In this document: one piece after another, positions 60,843-64,000 of the stretch
Layout of the letters: every line of letters starts with the position of its first letter
Numbering within the stretch: position 1 is the first letter of the stretch
Assembly (NCBI GenBank): GCA_004194705.1
Contig: SADC01000149.1
Location: forward strand, 62,001-126,000
DNA length: 64,000 nucleotides
Origin: Ditylenchus dipsaci
Taxonomy: Eukaryota; Nematoda; Chromadorea; Rhabditida; Anguinidae
Direction of reading: 5' to 3'
Made by a program: the position numbers and the translations under genes
The notes under the pieces: generated by a model
The model's database searches: none
What the model saw: only the letters and a program-made list of their open reading frames with translations
Told to the model about the DNA's origin: nothing

Positions 60843-61218
60843 TTTAACAAGCCACCTGTTTACTTACAAGCCCGAACTGTAGGATCAAATTCGCACATTT
60901 TGTTATGTTCATATTCTATAGCATAGACGATTTCTATAGTGTAGGCAGAGTTATTTTGGCGGAGAGCCACACAAATTTTGCGTTATAGTTTAAGGGAAGC
61001 TGAAAAAAGCACCTGAAAATGTTGATTTTCAGGGTGGCGGAGCCTGGCTACTAGTCTACTAATGACTACTCAAGTCAACAAGTATTATAACGACTTCTTC
61101 ATTGTGTCTTTGTGAAATTGTTAAAAGTTCAGTAGATTCAATATGCTTTTTTGATGGCAAAAATCTTGTAAAAACATGTAAATAAACAAATGAAGTGGGT
61201 GATAGGGTCATAAAAAAT

Positions 61219-61592
61219 ATACCGTATAACCTCTATTAATTAGGCACCCCCTAATCCAAAAAACACTTCTGAAGCACTAGGTAGCACTTGAAAATATCCC
61301 TGTCACTTAATTTTTTCGCCAACACTCAATTACTATCTTTTATAGATACCGTATTTTTCCTAGTTACTCCACAGTCTCTAATTACTCGACATTTGCTTTT
61401 TCCACTTTTTGGTCACTTCTCTCAGGCAAGTTACCAACCATTTTATAGCTCATCTCACTAGCTACAAAATGAGTGGTGAGTTACCACTGGTAACTTGCAT
61501 CAGAGAACTTTCCAAAAAATGGGTAAAAACACAATGCCACAAACACGATTTTGAACGAGGGGGGTGCCTAATTAATAGAGGTTATACGGTAT
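61219..61592. mobile_element. TACCGTAT-type MITE carrying a copied genomic segment
   Basis: Ends TACCGTATAACCTCTATTAA / TTAATAGAGGTTATACGGTA, then TTAGGCACCCCC / GGGGGTGCCTAA. The interior 61258-61397 is a near-identical copy of 60255-60393, including the left end of the MITE at 60342. Confidence 0.85.
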
Positions 61593-61649
61593 GTCAAAAA
61601 ATACATCCGAAATAAAAAAAATTACGCAAAATATACATTTAAACGAGGT

Positions 61650-62032
61650 ACTTATGCTGTTTGGGCCCGACCGTCATTTTTTTTGACATTTTTGCACAAA
61701 TCGTTGGGCGTTTTGTTGTGTGTCGCATTCATGTGTTATTTGTCTCTTTTTTTGGTGCGTGCTTTTTACCGCTCCTGATTTTTGCGTTTTCAGAAAATGG
61801 AAGAACTCCGCCATTTCAAGCTAGAAGATCTATATGAGAGACTTCTAAATTGGTCCGATGAAACTTTCTGTGAATTTTCCATTTTTGGTCGCAAATTATG
61901 ACGTTGTATGAGTGTGAATGTTAAGCTGTGTAAACTGTGTAATAAACTGTGTAATAAAAAATTATTTATAATGTCTCTAGTCTCAAAATGAAAGAAAAAA
62001 TCAAAAAATGACGGTCGGGCCCAAACAGCATT
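61650..62032. mobile_element. MITE with TGCTGTTTGGGCCCGACCGT ends
   Basis: TGCTGTTTGGGCCCGACCGT at the left is mirrored exactly at the right. 383 bp. The interior carries an exon-like frame. Confidence 0.85.
61797..61901 (+). other. Exon-like ORF inside the MITE
   Basis: 34 codons from ATG to TGA with protein-like composition (MEELRHFKLEDLYERLLNWS...), preceded by a good acceptor (TTTGCGTTTTCAG). Could be a captured host exon fragment. No family recognised. Confidence 0.3.
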
Positions 62033-62041
62033 GACCAGCAC

Positions 62042-62146
62042 CTTAAAACAGTCACATGACTGCCATTGAACAAATTCAATAGTAGACCAAAAACTACAAG
62101 GAGCAAACTTGAAATCAACTGGTATGACCATTTTGTGTTCTGTCAT
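62042..62146 (-). other. Possible first coding exon upstream of PAF-AH
   Basis: ATG at 62144-62146 opens 35 codons (MTEHKMVIPVDFKFAP...) ending in phase 0 at a donor (AAG|GTGCTG). The PAF-AH exon at 59751-59914 starts in phase 0 right after an acceptor, so joining is possible. The link is inference only; it may equally be a remnant. Confidence 0.3.
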
Positions 62147-62836
62147 TGCAACTAAAGGTCGCCTTTACTGTTCTTATCACACACTAGATGTTGTCTGACA
62201 GAGGCACTTATAGGTGATTGTAAAAAAATCAATTAATTATTACTTCTTAGCTTCCTGATGACTAAATTGTATAAAATGTAGCAGGAAATCGACTTTTATG
62301 GTGTCTTCTAATATTTAATGGTCTGATTATTTCAGTCTTATATTTTTGTGTTTTTTTGAAAATTTGATTTACAAACAAATTTCTGTTTTTAAGAAAGAAA
62401 GTTGAAAAATTTCTACTTTTTGTATTTTGATCGTTTTTGAATAAGTTTCTTAATATCATTCAGTAGAAATTTGTTTAATAAAAAAAAATTAACGAAAATT
62501 AAAGTATTTTATCCACCACACATTGGTGTAGCTTTATTATAACAGTACTTTGGTTTTTGACGCTGACTAAAAATTTGATGTCAAAATTGCAAAAAAAAAT
62601 AAAAATATATATTTTCAGAGAAATAGAGAAAAGAGTTAGACAAGACAGTATAGATACTCATGTTTTATTAGTCGTTAAATACTGTCTTCAGTCTACAAAG
62701 CACAAAATGATACACGAAATTGGCAAAAAACAAAAATAATTTTCAGTCCCATTATATAGCGCAGAGAGTTCATTTTAGAAAAACTGATATTTCGCTATTA
62801 ATTTATCAACAACACTTTATTTACATGGGTAGAATC

Positions 62837-63349
62837 TAGGGTTAGGTGATAAGAATATTCCCGGTTTATTCCCGGTCCGAATCTTAGATTCGGACCGGGA
62901 ATAATGAAAAATCGGTCCAAATCTTTTCGAAAAAAAAACATTTTAACTGGAGTAAAAAATCCATACGTGACCCAAAATCGCCAAAAATCATCTTTTTTCG
63001 ACGTTCCAGCACTTGAAATCATGCTTAAAACATGTTTTCAAGTGGCGGTTGACACTTTTTGATAAAAAAAATTTTTTGACCAAAAATTGACTTTTTGCTT
63101 GACGGGCCAAGGTAAAGCAACCTGAACGGGTATCCAGATATTCTAAAAAATATAATTACCGTTTTTAATGGTATTATATTTGATGAAGATTTTGATGTAT
63201 TCTTTAACGATTTTGATTGATTTTTATGATTTGTTTAATTTTTTTGGTTATTTGGACATAAAAAGATTTGGGCCGAATCGGACCGGAAAAAAAGATTCAG
63301 ACCGGGAATATTCCCGAAAATGATTCGCACCGGTCTTATTCCAACCCTA
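62837..63349. mobile_element. hAT-type MITE inserted at the end of a coding exon
   Basis: TAGGGTTAGGTGATAAGAAT / mirrored TAGGGTTGGAATAAGACCGG ends, interior rich in ATTCGGACCGGGAATA. The flanks GTAGAATC (62829-62836) and CTAGAATC (63350-63357) match at 7 of 8 bases. The minus-strand stop codon of the neighbouring exon now lies in its end. Confidence 0.85.
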
Positions 63350-63484
63350 CTAGAATCTTAAACTCATTGTAAAAGTCAGACAAAATACCATTAATTTTAT
63401 CCAGTCCTGCAATTTTGAGTATGTGCTGTGGAGCATTAGCTGAAGCAGCCTTTTTCACAGGCAGAATTTGTATGTTGTAAAAAG
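63336..63484 (-). CDS. Last coding exon of an unidentified gene, altered by a MITE
   Basis: The minus-strand exon starts after an acceptor (AACTAG) in phase 1 and reads a convincing protein segment (YNIQILPVKKAASANAPQHI, then KIAGLDKINGILSDFYNEF). It runs into the hAT MITE and stops at TAA (63336-63338) after five residues of MITE-encoded sequence. Joining the flanks without the MITE gives FKILPM and a stop overlapping an AATAAA signal (minus strand, near 62820), which looks like the original 3' end. Upstream exons are not found before the window ends. Function unknown. Confidence 0.55.
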
Positions 63485-63602
63485 CTAGTTTTTAAAAGAA
63501 TATTTGAAAAAAATCTAACGAAATTGAGATAGAAATTTATAGATAAAATAGAAAGAATGAAATCCTACATTTTCGATTACTCATGAAGGCACGGCAAGGA
63601 TT

Positions 63603-63905
63603 CCGCGGGAGACAATTCCGCCAAGGATAATTTCGCAAAATTTTAATTCTTGACGTCCCTGTTAGAAAAAACCTGATTCTGACACCGGATTCATGTTCAG
63701 CATGGTCGATTGCACAAAAATCTAAAACTCGTACTTAAATTTAAAATACTGTTTTTACTCGAGAGGAATGTGAAATTGGACTAAAAGTTTAAATTTGAAG
63801 ATGGTGAATCTGTAGTCGACCATGCTGAACACGAATCCGGTGTCAGAATCAGATTTTTAACAGCGACGTCAAAAAATGAAATTTCGCGGAATTGTCTCCC
63901 GGAAT
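63603..63905. mobile_element. Palindromic MITE at the right edge
   Basis: CCGCGGGAGACAATTCCG / CGGAATTGTCTCCCGG ends with long inner arms (ACGTC...CTGATTCTGACACCGG..., CATGGTCGA). Non-coding. Confidence 0.75.
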
Positions 63906-64000
63906 TGTCTCAAGAAGCCCGAAAACACGAAAGTAACAATGAAACCGCATCATGCTCATGTAGCATAAGACCATCCGTCGCAGTTAGTCATAATTGAGAT

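Noticed and set aside
62557..62739. 60-codon plus-strand frame after a possible acceptor
   Set aside because: The part after the acceptor (REIEKRVRQDSIDTHVLL...) is somewhat protein-like, but no upstream exon or domain supports it.
1..64000. Assignment to a particular lineage such as appendicularian tunicates
   Set aside because: Tiny introns, a possible non-GT donor and many MITEs would fit, but other animals share these traits and no lineage-specific marker is present.

Overview
This is AT-rich nuclear DNA from a eukaryote, most likely an invertebrate animal. The genes are split by GT-AG introns, many only 42-54 bp long. Recognisable products are an F-box/leucine-rich-repeat protein, a DENN-domain protein and a PLA2G7/PAFAH2-type platelet-activating-factor acetylhydrolase. 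Most of the rest is dense, nested DNA transposons and MITEs. No bacterial operon, ribosome-binding site or CRISPR array is present. The exact organism cannot be fixed from the sequence.

Layout. 1-15.8 kb: mostly transposon-derived DNA, including a 2.3-kb Mutator-like element (10856-13141) with target duplication and a decayed transposase. 15.8-24.4 kb (+): F-box/LRR gene, at least ten exons, with TTAA- and TA-flanked MITEs in its introns. 26.6-51.1 kb (-): a DENN-domain gene reconstructed as about 15 exons with compatible splice phases. Its largest intron (31.4-45.7 kb) holds a roughly 98-bp satellite array (about 35.1-42.4 kb), a hAT element inserted in that array with a perfect 8-bp target duplication, a TTAA MITE, and two copies of a GGCCCG-rich element. 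54.7-59.9 kb (-): PAF acetylhydrolase, ten exons, with the GxSxG serine, aspartate and histidine motifs visible. 62.8-63.5 kb (-): last coding exon of an unidentified gene whose stop now lies inside a hAT MITE. The F-box gene and the DENN gene converge; the DENN, PAF-AH and right-end genes all point left.

Two technical points affect reuse. First, the reading frames of the F-box gene, the DENN gene and the Mutator transposase each break at short homopolymers in a way that one added base would repair. At least eight such sites suggest uncorrected consensus errors rather than pseudogenes. Second, 39431-40235 reads like a blend of the satellite and the satellite's own right flank (42405-43412), which suggests a collapsed or misassembled array. 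Gene calls rest on manual translation, splice-phase checks and remembered family motifs; no database search was possible.
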